DNA from: Rouxiella badensis | GTDB taxonomy: Bacteria; Pseudomonadota; Gammaproteobacteria; Enterobacterales; Enterobacteriaceae | DNA: 64,000 nucleotides | NCBI GenBank assembly: GCA_026967495.1 | Contig: CP114060.1 | Span: 2,108,001-2,172,000 of the forward strand | Direction: 5' to 3' | Shown: one piece after another, positions 8,689-18,067 of the stretch | Layout: each line of letters starts with the position of its first letter | Position numbering within the stretch: the stretch's first letter is position 1 | The notes under the pieces: generated by a model | What the model saw: only the letters and a program-made list of their open reading frames with translations | The model's database searches: none | What the model was told of the DNA's origin: nothing | Position numbers and translations under genes: made by a program

Positions 8689-9918
8689 ATGTTGAATAGC
8701 CGAGCTGAATCCTCCAGCCGTTCTTCCAGGAAGATAAAGCTTTCGTTAATGGGGCCTGCTTTCATCGCCGCCATTGGCTACATCGATCCCGGTAATTTCG
8801 CCACCAACATTCAGGCGGGTGCCTCCTACGGCTACCAGCTGCTTTGGGTTGTTGTCTGGGCAAACGTGATGGCTATGCTCATTCAGCTTATGTCCGCCAA
8901 ACTGGGTATTGCCACCGGTAAAAACCTGGCAGAACACATTCGCGATCGCTTCCCACGTCCTGCGGTCTGGGCCTATTGGGTCCAGGCTGAAATTATCGCC
9001 ATGGCTACCGATTTGGCCGAGTTTATCGGTGCGGCAATCGGCTTCAAACTGCTTTTAGGCGTCTCCCTGCTGCAAGGGGCGGTGCTCACCGGTATAGCGA
9101 CCTTTATTATTCTTGGCCTGCAAAAACGCGGGCAAAAACCGCTTGAGCTGATGATTGGCGGCCTGCTGCTGTTTGTGGCGCTGGCGTATATCGTCGAGCT
9201 GTTCTTCTCGCAGCCTAAAATGCTGGCGCTCGGCAAGGGCATGCTGACACCGAGCCTGCCGGACAGTAATTCCGTTTACCTCGCTGCCGGGGTACTGGGC
9301 GCGACCATTATGCCGCACGTAATTTATCTGCACTCATCGCTGACTCAGCGTTCGTCCAAAGACTCGAAAGAGCAGCGTTATTCTTCGACTAAGTTGGACG
9401 TGGCGATCGCCATGACTATTGCCGGTTTCGTTAATCTGGCGATGATGGCGACGGCAGCGGCGGCTTTCCACTTTAGTGGTCACAAGGGCATTAGCGAACT
9501 GGAGGAAGCCTACCTGACGCTGACGCCGCTGCTGGGTCATGCGGCGGCAACGACGTTTGGCCTGAGTCTGGTCGCTGCAGGGTTGTCCTCCACGGTCGTC
9601 GGTACGCTGGCAGGGCAGGTGGTGATGCAGGGCTTCGTGAAGTTTTACATTCCGCTGTGGGTGCGCCGCGCGGTCACCATGGCGCCATCGTTTATCGTGA
9701 TTCTGCTTGGCATGGATGCGACCAGGATTCTGGTCTTGAGTCAGGTATTGCTGAGTTTTGGTATCGCGCTGGCGCTGTTACCGCTGCTGGCTTTTACCGG
9801 CAATCGCGAGCTGATGGGAGACATGACCAACTCAAGGCTGATGCAGTGGTCTGGGCGGGTGATTGTGCTGGTGGTAGTGAGTCTGAACTTCTATTTGCTG
9901 ATCGGCATGCTGAAGTAG
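8689..9918 (+). CDS. mntH: Proton-coupled manganese (divalent metal) transporter MntH
   Basis: A 409-residue Nramp-family transporter in the inner membrane that imports Mn(II), and less efficiently Fe(II), with protons. The metal-binding DPGN motif is in IGYIDPGNFATNIQAG at residues 28-42, and the second motif MPH is in TIMPHVIYLHSSLTQ. Its length is close to the 412 residues of E. coli MntH. The N-terminal tail is rich in Ser/Arg and differs from E. coli. It is a single-gene unit with a Fur box upstream and a terminator downstream. Confidence 0.96.
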   Translation: MLNSRAESSSRSSRKIKLSLMGPAFIAAIGYIDPGNFATNIQAGASYGYQLLWVVVWANVMAMLIQLMSAKLGIATGKNLAEHIRDRFPRPAVWAYWVQAEIIAMATDLAEFIGAAIGFKLLLGVSLLQGAVLTGIATFIILGLQKRGQKPLELMIGGLLLFVALAYIVELFFSQPKMLALGKGMLTPSLPDSNSVYLAAGVLGATIMPHVIYLHSSLTQRSSKDSKEQRYSSTKLDVAIAMTIAGFVNLAMMATAAAAFHFSGHKGISELEEAYLTLTPLLGHAAATTFGLSLVAAGLSSTVVGTLAGQVVMQGFVKFYIPLWVRRAVTMAPSFIVILLGMDATRILVLSQVLLSFGIALALLPLLAFTGNRELMGDMTNSRLMQWSGRVIVLVVVSLNFYLLIGMLK

Positions 9919-9942
9919 CGCGGCGATTATTCAGGTAAACAC

Positions 9943-9976
9943 TAAAAAAGGGGCACTGAAAAGTGCCCCTTTTTGC
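9943..9976. terminator. Bidirectional terminator between mntH and the phosphatase autotransporter
   Basis: AAAAAGGGGCACT and AGTGCCCCTTTTT pair around a short loop, with A and T runs on both flanks. Confidence 0.85.
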
Positions 9977-9993
9977 ATGCTGTTTAACCATAA

Positions 9994-11937
9994 TCAAAAT
10001 ATGTAGCTGAGATTCAGACTGCCGCTGACCCCTTTGGTGTCGCCCGATCCCAGCGCGGCAACCTGTGCGCCAAGACTGACCGGGCCGTGGCTGGCGATAA
10101 CGTTCAATCCGGCAGTGTAGAAGTTGTGGCTGTGATAAGACGAATCCTGTGTCACGCTGTAGCCGTAAAGTTCACCGCTGCTGCTGACCGTCGGATTACT
10201 GAAGTCGTGCTCATAGCCGAGGTTAACCGCAGGGGTGATAGCCCAGTTGCCTGCCTCTGAAGGACGGAAGGCGAACTTGAGGTTAGCGACGCCGCGGGTG
10301 CTGGTTTCGCTTGTGCGGTTCATGTCCAGCGCAAGTTCGCTGCCGCGCTCCTGGAAGGCGTCGAGTTTGAGATACGACACACGTCCTCCTACGGAAGGTT
10401 CCACGCGGACCCACCCAAGGTCACTAGCATAGCCCAGACGCAGCGTGCCGCCGACCAACTGACCTTCGGTGTCGCCCCATGCGGTGCCCAGACCGCCGCC
10501 CAGCTGGCGTTTACCGTTGTCATTGACCCATCCGGCGTTGACGTCCGCGGCTAAGAAGGCTCCGGCATCAAGGTTGTTGAACGCCAGTCGTCCGCCCGCG
10601 CCCACAAAGGTTAGATTGGTTTTCACCTCACCGCCCGCCGCGCCGACCGATCCCCGGTCATAGCCAAAGGTACCGTAGCCGCTGACGCGACTGTTGAAGC
10701 GTTGACCCAGCCCCATCATCACGCCTGTACTGTGTTCGTTGCTGCTGGAGGCCTGTGCGGATCCTCCTGTGCCGAGATAGCCGGAAAGCGCGGTTGCCCA
10801 CAGGTTGCTTTCGCCGTCTTTCATGCGCGAACTGTCGGTATAAGGCGCAAGCGCATCGTCGAGCAGCGAGTTTTGACGAAGAAGGTAGCCTGAAGTATCG
10901 GCATAGACCTGACCGCCGACGGTCGACTGCACGCCGCCCAGCGTTCCGGCATCGATTGCCGACTGCAAATAGTAGTTATAGTTAGTGTAAGCACCAGAAA
11001 GACTGCTGTTTTGCAGTTCGTTAAGCAGCTCCGCACCTTCGGCGTCGTTGCCACGCATTCCCGCCTGTCCCGGCAGCGTTGAGTAGAGCACCATCTTGGC
11101 GCGCAGCACATAAATCGTGGCCTGCGAAAGACCCAGGCCCTCGGTCAAATAGTTTTGCATTGAGCCGTATTCTGCAATCACTTCATCAAATGCCGTGGTG
11201 AGATAGCTGGCTTCTACGGTGAGAAGCGGCGCGTAGATGGCGGCTTCGGCGGCGGGCATCGCGGCCAGTTCCGCATTGATACGGGCGGCGGTATAGGTGT
11301 TGGTCGCCAGATAATCTTGATAAATGTCGCGGGTGCTTACGCCGGCAATGCTTTGCAATATGGCAGTCGCCCAGCCGGTGCGGTCTTTGCCTGCCGTGCA
11401 GTGGAACAGCGCCGCGCCTTTGGTGCTGGCGAGGTCATTGAGCAGCACGCCAAACTCGCTGCTGACGTTTTTGTCATCAACAAACTCTTTATAAGTTTCA
11501 TCCATATATTGTTCGGCTCCGCTGGCCGAGCCGAGGCTAGTCAACAGGCTGGCGGCAGAGGTCGAGGAAGAGCTTGCCGTCGCGGCCGAGCTGCTATCGC
11601 CAAGGATATTGATGTTGGTGTAGGTTATATTGGACGGAACAGTATCCGGCGTGGCGGCGATTTCGCTGCTGGTGCGCAGGTCGTAAATATGGGTGATGCC
11701 CAGCGTTTCGAGAGTAGCCAGATCGGCATCCGACGGCGTGAAGACGTTCGAACGATAAAAGACGCCGCTGCGCATGGTGCCGCCGTAAGTGGTGCTGTAG
11801 GCCGTGGTGGTGCCCGCAATATCACGAAAGTTATCCATCGAGCTGAGTATCGGCGTCGTAATGGTGACATCGGAAGCATAGGCGTTCAGGGCAGGTGTGC
11901 AGAGTAGGGAAATAGCGACGGCAAGCTTTAACTTCAT
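9994..11937 (-). CDS. Secreted tyrosine phosphatase fused to an autotransporter barrel
   Basis: A 647-residue protein. A signal peptide (about residues 1-22, ending in AYAS) is followed by a dual-specificity/tyrosine phosphatase domain of the NFRDIAG type (residues 25-290). It has YRSNVFTPSD, IYDLRTSSE and the catalytic loop HCTAGKDRTG, with Cys-x5-Arg near residues 180-186. A linker region of about 90 residues leads to a C-terminal autotransporter beta-domain (about residues 380-647). The barrel has alternating strands and ends in aromatic Phe (SYIF), the signal for outer-membrane insertion. Such a protein would show or release a phosphatase outside the cell. Substrate and host role are unknown. 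It is a single-gene unit flanked by terminators. Confidence 0.88.
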   Translation of the reverse strand: MKLKLAVAISLLCTPALNAYASDVTITTPILSSMDNFRDIAGTTTAYSTTYGGTMRSGVFYRSNVFTPSDADLATLETLGITHIYDLRTSSEIAATPDTVPSNITYTNINILGDSSSAATASSSSTSAASLLTSLGSASGAEQYMDETYKEFVDDKNVSSEFGVLLNDLASTKGAALFHCTAGKDRTGWATAILQSIAGVSTRDIYQDYLATNTYTAARINAELAAMPAAEAAIYAPLLTVEASYLTTAFDEVIAEYGSMQNYLTEGLGLSQATIYVLRAKMVLYSTLPGQAGMRGNDAEGAELLNELQNSSLSGAYTNYNYYLQSAIDAGTLGGVQSTVGGQVYADTSGYLLRQNSLLDDALAPYTDSSRMKDGESNLWATALSGYLGTGGSAQASSSNEHSTGVMMGLGQRFNSRVSGYGTFGYDRGSVGAAGGEVKTNLTFVGAGGRLAFNNLDAGAFLAADVNAGWVNDNGKRQLGGGLGTAWGDTEGQLVGGTLRLGYASDLGWVRVEPSVGGRVSYLKLDAFQERGSELALDMNRTSETSTRGVANLKFAFRPSEAGNWAITPAVNLGYEHDFSNPTVSSSGELYGYSVTQDSSYHSHNFYTAGLNVIASHGPVSLGAQVAALGSGDTKGVSGSLNLSYIF

Positions 11938-12067
11938 GTTCTACCTCATTTTTATGGGCTTATAAAAGTGAGGGACTCTAATTCTGATTTTTTACAAAAT
12001 TATTAAAGCATTAATAAGGTTTAACCTTTGGGTAAAAAGTAGCATTTTTAGCCAAAATGATCGGATA

Positions 12068-12098
12068 AAAAAAGGGGCACTTTTCAGTGCCCCTTGTT
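12068..12098 (-). terminator. Intrinsic terminator after the DUF2502 gene
   Basis: GGGGCACT and AGTGCCCC pair around a TTTC loop, with A runs on the left that read as T on the minus strand. Confidence 0.8.
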
Positions 12099-12106
12099 CA
12101 GGGAGA

Positions 12107-12579
12107 TTAATGGTGGTCGCCGCCTGGGCCGCCCATAGGAGGACGAGGCTGGCCGCCGCCGTGATCACCACCATGGCCGTGATCGCCACCACCGTGGTCG
12201 CCGCGACCGCCGCCGTCATGGCCGTGATCTGGACCGCCGCGACCGTGGTCAGGACCGCCGTGGAATTCAGGACGAGGTCCGGGCCGCCGTGGCCGCGACC
12301 GTGCTGGTTCCACCAGCCGCCATCACGCCAGCGAGCGCCGTCCCAGTAGTAACCGCGATCGTTGCGGTGACCATAGTATTCGTTACGGTGTTGCCACCAG
12401 TACGGAGAACGCCAATCATAACCGTCCCAGTAATAACCGCGGTTATCACGCTGGCCGATGCTGATAGACAAGCCAGGAACATTGATGCTGATACCGTCAG
12501 CGTGTGCAGGCATAGTGGCTGGCAACAGGCCGAACAGCAGGGCACCCAGAGCAATCTTTACAACGGGTAATTTTTTCAT
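12107..12579 (-). pseudogene. Small exported Gly/His/Asp-rich protein (DUF2502/YpeC-like), frameshifted as read
   Basis: It starts at ATG 12579, with GGAG seven bases upstream. The signal peptide MKKLPVVKIALGALLFGLLP ends at AHA-D, so the product is periplasmic. Two repeats of the type RGYYWDGYDW / RGYYWDGARW follow. The reading frame then breaks near 12283: the downstream frame continues with a tail rich in HGG and DHG repeats and ends in GGDHH. Adding one G to GGGCC at 12281-12285 (giving GGGCCC) restores one protein of about 157 residues. The His/Asp-rich tail could bind metal, but this is inference. The function of the family is not known to me. Confidence 0.7.
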
Positions 12580-12824
12580 CATGTTTCTCCATTCAACCTT
12601 ATTCCCACTTGTTTCATGCTGTAACGATAAAGCCGCGACATAAAATAATTGGGTTTGCATTAATTCGTTAGATAACGTTTTCAATAATGACAGTTATAAG
12701 GCCTGGACGGCAGGCTTTCTATTGTCTGCAATCCTGTTTTGATTCTTTTACCCAGTTTAACGATATACTTACAGTAAGTCCCTGAGAGCATTGTTAACAA
12801 AGTTTTCCCGTTTGAGGTAAGCGG

Positions 12825-13813
12825 TTACACTAGAACGTCTTCAATCGCCGCTATTTCCTGTACGCTCAATTCAAGATTGCTCAAACTGTTCACTGCGTCA
12901 TCAATCTGGCTGGTTTTACTGGCCCCGATCAACACTGAGGTCACCCTGTCGCCGCGCAGCACCCAGGCGAGCGCCATCTGCGAAAGCTTCTGTCCGCGAG
13001 CCTGAGCTATCTCATTCAGCTTGCGCACCTTCTCCAGTTTTTCAGGCGTTATCTGCTCCGGATTCAAGAATTTGCTGCCGCTGGCGGCGCGCGAATCTTC
13101 GGGAATTCCCGCCAGATAACGGTCAGTCAGCACGCCGCCTGCCAGCGGTGAGAAGGCAATCGAGCCTACGCCGTTTTGTTGCAGGGTATCCAGCAGTCCG
13201 CCTTCTACCCAGCGCTCAAACATGGAATATTTTGGCTGATGAATGAGGCAGGGGTGCCCAGTTTATTAAGAATATCAAAAGCCTTTTGCGCCAGATCCGC
13301 CGGGTAGTTCGACAGCCCAACGTACAACGCCTTGCCCTGACGCACGATCAAATCCAGCGCGGACATCGTCTCTTCCAGCGGCGTATGCGGATCGGGACGG
13401 TGATGATAAAAAATGTCAACGTACTCGACGCCCAGGCGTTTAAGGCTCTGATTGAGGCTGGCAACCAGATATTTTTTCGACCCCCAGTCGCCGTAAGGGC
13501 CGTCCCACATGGTGTAGCCTGCCTTGGAGGATATGATCAGCTCATCGCGCCATGGCAATAAATCTTCACGCAGAATACGCCCGAAATTCTCTTCGGCCGA
13601 TCCCGGCGGAGGCCCATAGTTATTTGCTAAATCGAAATGCGTTATCCCTTGGTCAAAGGCGTGACGAACCAGTTCGCGGCCAGTTTCGAAGCGCGATGTA
13701 TCACCAAAGTTGTGCCACAGGCCTAGCGAGACAGCGGGAAGTTTTAGGCCGCTGTGACCACAGCGACGATAAAGCATCGTTTCATATCGGGCGGGGTTGG
13801 CTTGATAAGGCAT
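12825..13813 (-). pseudogene. Aldo/keto reductase, YghZ/GpgP-like (L-glyceraldehyde 3-phosphate reductase type), frameshifted as read
   Basis: The two halves overlap: residues from MPYQANPARYETMLYRRCG to FDILNKLGTP (13813 to about 13253), then from CLIHQPKYSMFERWVEGGLL to VQEIAAIEDVLV in another frame. One missing C in the run at about 13252 explains the break; repaired, the protein has about 329 residues. The N-terminal half holds FDLANNYGPPPGSAEENFG with the catalytic Asp-Tyr of AKR enzymes, and the second half holds LAWVLRGDRVTSVLIGASK. AKR family 14 members reduce L-glyceraldehyde 3-phosphate or methylglyoxal with NADPH. It stands alone with no operon partner. Confidence 0.82.
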
Positions 13814-14094
13814 AGGGATCCTTGTTTAAAAGTTACCGTTAGTAAAATAGCGTTTTAGTGTATGCGTTTTCACTTCTATATTCAGATGTCGCGATCACAT
13901 CGGCTACTCTTTTTTAGAACAAAGGAAAACTCTTAGGAGATTGAAGGCATTGCACTAAAAAACGGCATTTTTACGCCGACTGTCTTTGCCGCTTTCCATT
14001 CACCATTTGAATAATAATTCTTTGACTCATTTGTACTCGGGGACACTGTGCTAGAACTATTAACTAGCAGTTCAATATTTAATAGGAGATCATC

Positions 14095-15760
14095 ATGAGT
14101 CATATTTTCAGCGTAGGTGACTATCTCGTTGAGCGACTTTCTGAGTTGGGCATTGATGAATTATTTGGTGTGCCGGGTGACTATAATTTGCAGTTCCTTG
14201 ACAGCGTTATCGCTCATCCCAGGCTGAAATGGGTCGGCTGCTCCAACGAGCTTAATGCCGCCTACGGGGCCGACGGTTACGGGCGCAGCAAACCTGCCGC
14301 CGCACTGCTCACCACCTTTGGCGTCGGCGAACTCAGCGCGTTGAATGGTATTGCCGGCAGCTATGCGGAATATGTTCCCGTTATTCATATTGTGGGTGCA
14401 CCCGCCCTCAACGCGCAGAAGCGCCATGAACTGCTGCACCACTCGCTCGGCGACGGCGATTTCAGCCATTTTCCCCGTATGTCCGCCCAGATAACCGTGG
14501 CGCAGGCACTGCTTACCCCCGAAAATGCCACGCGGGAGATAGACAGAGTGTTAGGCGAGGCGCTGTATGCGCGGCGTCCGGTGTACATTCAACTGCCAAC
14601 CGACGTAGCTTCTCATCAGGTTTCCGCCCCCACTCGGCCTCTTGAATCTCGCCTGCCTGCCGTGGACAAAAATTCTGTCGAGGCTTTCACCCGCGCGGCG
14701 ACTGCGTTGTTGCGCTCGGCCGACAGCGTGAGTCTGTTAGCCGACTTTCTGGCCGATCGTTTTGAGGTGCGTGACGCGGTACAGCAATGGGTGGACGACG
14801 TTCCGCTGCCGCACGCCACGCTGCTGCTCGGGAAAGGATTATTGAACGAGCGCCGTGCGACCTTTTGTGGCACCTACGCAGGGAAGGCCAGCGGCGAGCC
14901 GCTGCGCAGCGTCATTGAGGATGCCGATGCCGTCATTACTCTCGGCGTGTGCTTCTCTGACACGGTGACCAGCGGCTTTACGCAAAATATTGCGCAGCAT
15001 AAACGTATCGATCTCCAGCCGTTCAGCGCCCAGGTAGGGGAGCAGGTATTTAGCCACGTCCCGCTGTCGGTAAGCGTCGATATTCTGCATCGCCTGACCG
15101 CCGAACTGGCCGGATTCTGGAAGCCCGCGGCTATTCCTGACAAAACCCTGCCTGCGCCAACCGAAACGGGCTTGTGTCAGCAGGCCTTCTGGCAAGAGAT
15201 TCAGACCTTCCTGCAACCCGGTGATATTCTGGTGGTCGAGCAGGGAACCGCCTGTTTCGGTGCGGCGCAGCTGAACTTGCCTGAAGGCTGTGACTTTATT
15301 GCCCAGCCGCTGTGGGAACTCGATAGGCTTTACGCTGCCTGCGGCGTTGGGCGCGCAGATAGCCAATCCCGACAGGCGCGTCGTATTGATAATCGGTGAT
15401 GGCTCAGCGCAACTTACCGTGCAGGCGCTAGGTGCGGCTATCCGTTATCGGCTCAATTCCGTCATCTTCATTATTAACAACGATGGCTACACGGTTGAGC
15501 GGGCAATTCATGGCGCTGAACAACGCTACAACGATATTGCCCAATGGCAGTGGACTCTACTGCCGCAGGCGTTTGGCGCGACAGAACCGACGCTGGTGGA
15601 ACGTGTAACCGACGTGAGTGAACTGCGACAGGTGATGGCGAAGATAGACGCCCGCCCTCAGCTGTGTTGGGTTGAGGTAGTGCTGCCGAAAATGGACGTT
15701 CCGCCGCTACTGAGCGCCGTTACCCGTGCGCTCGAAGCGCATAATTCTTCACGCGAATAG
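14095..15760 (+). pseudogene. ipdC: Indolepyruvate/phenylpyruvate decarboxylase, frameshifted as read
   Basis: A thiamine-diphosphate enzyme that decarboxylates indole-3-pyruvate to indole-3-acetaldehyde, the key step of one route to the plant hormone IAA. Typical stretches are VGDYLVERLSELGIDELFGVPGDYNLQFLDSV and SNELNAAYGADGYGR with the catalytic Glu. The cofactor motif GDGSAQLTVQ is in the second part. The family sequence PLWGSIG is broken at about 15314-15321 (GGGAACTC, probably GGGGCTC), which adds one base and splits the frame. Repaired, it has about 555 residues, normal for IpdC. It is convergent with a LysR regulator. Pyruvate decarboxylase is the main alternative, but the overall fit is better to IpdC. 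Confidence 0.85.
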
Positions 15761-15787
15761 CCGTCGCCCATCGCTCATGAGGGGCGG

Positions 15788-16667
15788 TTACTGCCCCTCG
15801 ATACGCAACGGGTCGAGCAGGCTGTCGATAAACCAGCGGCCTGCCGGTCCCGGCTGATTGTTGCGCGACCAGACCGCATCGATAGAAATCATCTTTGGCC
15901 ATCCCGAGAGACTGAGGCTCTACCAGTTTGTTGTGGCCGAACTGCGCCACCAGCCAGCGTGGCAGTATCGACCAGCCAAATCCCTGTTCCGCCATCTCCA
16001 GCAGCATCAGATAGCTCGGCGCAGACCAGGTCTGTCCAAGGGCTTTCTGCTGCGTCTGCCTGCCGTAGGTTTGCAGGCAAAGCTGCCGATAGGCGGGCAA
16101 ATCTTCATGGCGCAGCGCATCAATTGAGGCCAGCGGGTGTTTTTTGGCGACAAACAGCGCCATCTCGGTCTGGTCGGGCAGACGCGCATAGCCAATATCC
16201 GGCGGATAACTCTCCTGTACTTCAAGCATGCCGATATGCGCGCGCCCGAGCTGCAACAGGTCAATCACGTCGCGGTCTTCGGCAATCAGGCATTCAAACT
16301 CGATGTCGGGATAGCGCTGTTCGAAGTGGCTCAGCAGCGTCTCGTAATGGGTCGGTTGATAGGTATCCGAAAGCACAAAGGTCAGGCGCGGCTCGATTTG
16401 CGCCGACAACCGCACCGCCAGTTCATCGAGTTTTTCGCTGGCCGACAAAATGGCATGTACGTGGGCCAGCACCTTCTGACCCTGTGGCGTCAGCTGCGGT
16501 TGACGGCCCTCGCGGTTGAATAGCGTAATGCCCAAATCAACCTCAAGATTTGCCACGGCGGTGCTGACCGTTGACTGACTTTTATGCAGTTTACGCGCGG
16601 CGGCAGAAAAGGATCCGCTGGCGGCGGTCTCGACAAAAGCCAGTAACGCTTCGGGTGAATAGCGCAT
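15788..16667 (-). pseudogene. LysR-family transcriptional regulator, C-terminus frameshifted as read
   Basis: The N-terminal winged helix is MRYSPEALLAFVETAASGSF with SAAARKLHKSQSTVSTAVANLE (residues 1-60). A periplasmic-binding-protein-like effector domain follows. As read, the last 45 residues are in a wrong frame. Removing the extra base in GAGGCTC at 15914-15920 gives an end GWPKMISIDAVWSRNN...LLDPLRIEGQ that stops at 15788, the usual 292 residues. It is divergent from the PACE efflux gene 150 bases away, so it probably regulates that gene. It is also convergent with ipdC, whose regulation is therefore less likely but possible. Confidence 0.85.
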
Positions 16668-16814
16668 TGATGCATTCCCAATCTGAGGTAACGGTGATGT
16701 ATCGGTTTTATCGATACTAGCTAACTTTATTCTATCTTTATTAGCGATGATAATCCTACTCCTTAGGACAAGGAAGGGTCACGGACACCATCAGGATTAT
16801 TAAAGGTAAACACT

Positions 16815-17290
16815 ATGTCATCGTTAAACGCATCAATGAAGGCGCAAAAAAGTCTCACTGAGCGGCTCATTCACGCCGTCGGCTTCGAGGTGATGGCGCT
16901 GCTTATCTGTGCCCCTGTCGCGGCATGGATAATGAATAAACCTGTCCTCGAGATGGGCGTATTGTCGATTTTACTCTCTACCACCGCGATGGTCTGGAAC
17001 GTGGTGTATAACAGCGTTTTCGACTATTTCTGGCCTATGGGCAGCGTGAAGCGTACTTTTCCGCTCCGCGTAGGGCACGCGCTGGGTTTTGAGGGGGCTT
17101 TATTCTTATAGGCCTGCCGATCGCGGCCTGGTGGCTGCAAATCAGCCTGATAGACGCCTTCGTTCTGGAACTGGGTTTCTTCCTGTTTTTCTTGCCTTAT
17201 ACCATCGGCTATAACTGGCTGTACGATACGCTGCGTCAGCGCGTGATGTCGCGTAAGAGAAATCAGGCGAGAGAGCCGCTAAGACGTTAA
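16815..17290 (+). pseudogene. PACE-family multidrug efflux transporter (AceI-like), frameshifted as read
   Basis: The proteobacterial antimicrobial compound efflux family consists of tandem two-helix units of about 150 residues. The first unit is SLTERLIHAVGFEVMALLIC to SVFDYFWPMGSVKR. The second is HALGFEGG to LLPYTIGYNWLYD. As read the frame stops at 17111. Restoring one G in the run GAGGGGGC (about 17091-17096) gives GFEGGFILIGLPIAAWW and an end at 17290. PACE proteins export chlorhexidine and similar biocides, or short polyamines. The divergent LysR gene is the typical partner. Confidence 0.85.
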
Positions 17291-17368
17291 TTTCAGCACG
17301 CCCGAGTCTTGTTATCGCCCTGATGTTCCTCTATTTTCGATGAACAACAAGGATGCGAGGAGATCCAA

Positions 17369-18058
17369 ATGAAAACTCTGGGCCTGATTGGCGGCATGAG
17401 TTGGGAATCGACGGTTCCTTATTACAAAGCAATCAATGAGCAAATCAAGCAGCAGTTGGGCGGCCTTCATTCCGCCAGGCTGGTGCTATATAGCGTTGAT
17501 TTCTATGAAATTGAACAACTGCAGGCGCAGGGCAACTGGGAGAAAGCCGGGGAAGTGCTCGGTGCAGCGGCGCTGGCGCTCAATAATGCCGGTGCCGAGG
17601 TGATTGTGCTCTGTACCAACACCATGCACAAGGTTGCCGAGGCGATAGAGAATATCGGCGGACTGCCGCTGCTGCACATCGCCGATGCCACCGCGCGGCC
17701 GATTCTGGCGCAAAAGCTGCGCCGCATTGGCCTGCTGGGTACCCGTTTCACTATGGAGCAGGCGTTTTATCGCGGGCGGCTTGAGGCGCTGGGCATCGAG
17801 GTTATCACGCCTGATGAGGCCGACCGCGCCGTCGTGCATCGTATTATTTATGAAGAACTGTGCCTCGGTAAGGTTCTTGAGGCCTCGCGTGAGGAATACC
17901 GGCGCATTATTCGTTCGCTGGAGCTGCGGGGCGCAGAGGGCATTATTCTCGGTTGTACCGAGATTACGCTTCTGGTCGGTGCCGACGACGCCCGCGTGCC
18001 GGTCTTTGATACAACCGCGATTCATGCGCAGGCCGCCGTCGCGTTCTCATTGAGCTAG
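17369..18058 (+). CDS. Aspartate/glutamate racemase family protein (YgeA-like)
   Basis: A 229-residue cytoplasmic amino-acid racemase of the PLP-independent Asp/Glu superfamily. The family start is MKTLGLIGGMSWESTVPYYK. The two catalytic Cys lie in VLCTNTMHKVA (about residue 83) and LGCTEITLL (about residue 194). E. coli YgeA acts on homoserine and several other amino acids; which substrate applies here is not shown. It has a good GGAG ribosome site and stands alone between the PACE gene and yfeO. Confidence 0.9.
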   Translation: MKTLGLIGGMSWESTVPYYKAINEQIKQQLGGLHSARLVLYSVDFYEIEQLQAQGNWEKAGEVLGAAALALNNAGAEVIVLCTNTMHKVAEAIENIGGLPLLHIADATARPILAQKLRRIGLLGTRFTMEQAFYRGRLEALGIEVITPDEADRAVVHRIIYEELCLGKVLEASREEYRRIIRSLELRGAEGIILGCTEITLLVGADDARVPVFDTTAIHAQAAVAFSLS

Positions 18059-18067
18059 CGCCCGAGC

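Noticed and set aside
11317..11907. 196-codon frame opposite the phosphatase autotransporter
   Set aside because: It is the antisense shadow of a GC-biased, certain gene and has no known motif.
12110..12570. Plus-strand frames opposite the DUF2502 gene
   Set aside because: They are shadows of the Gly/His/Asp repeat coding strand.
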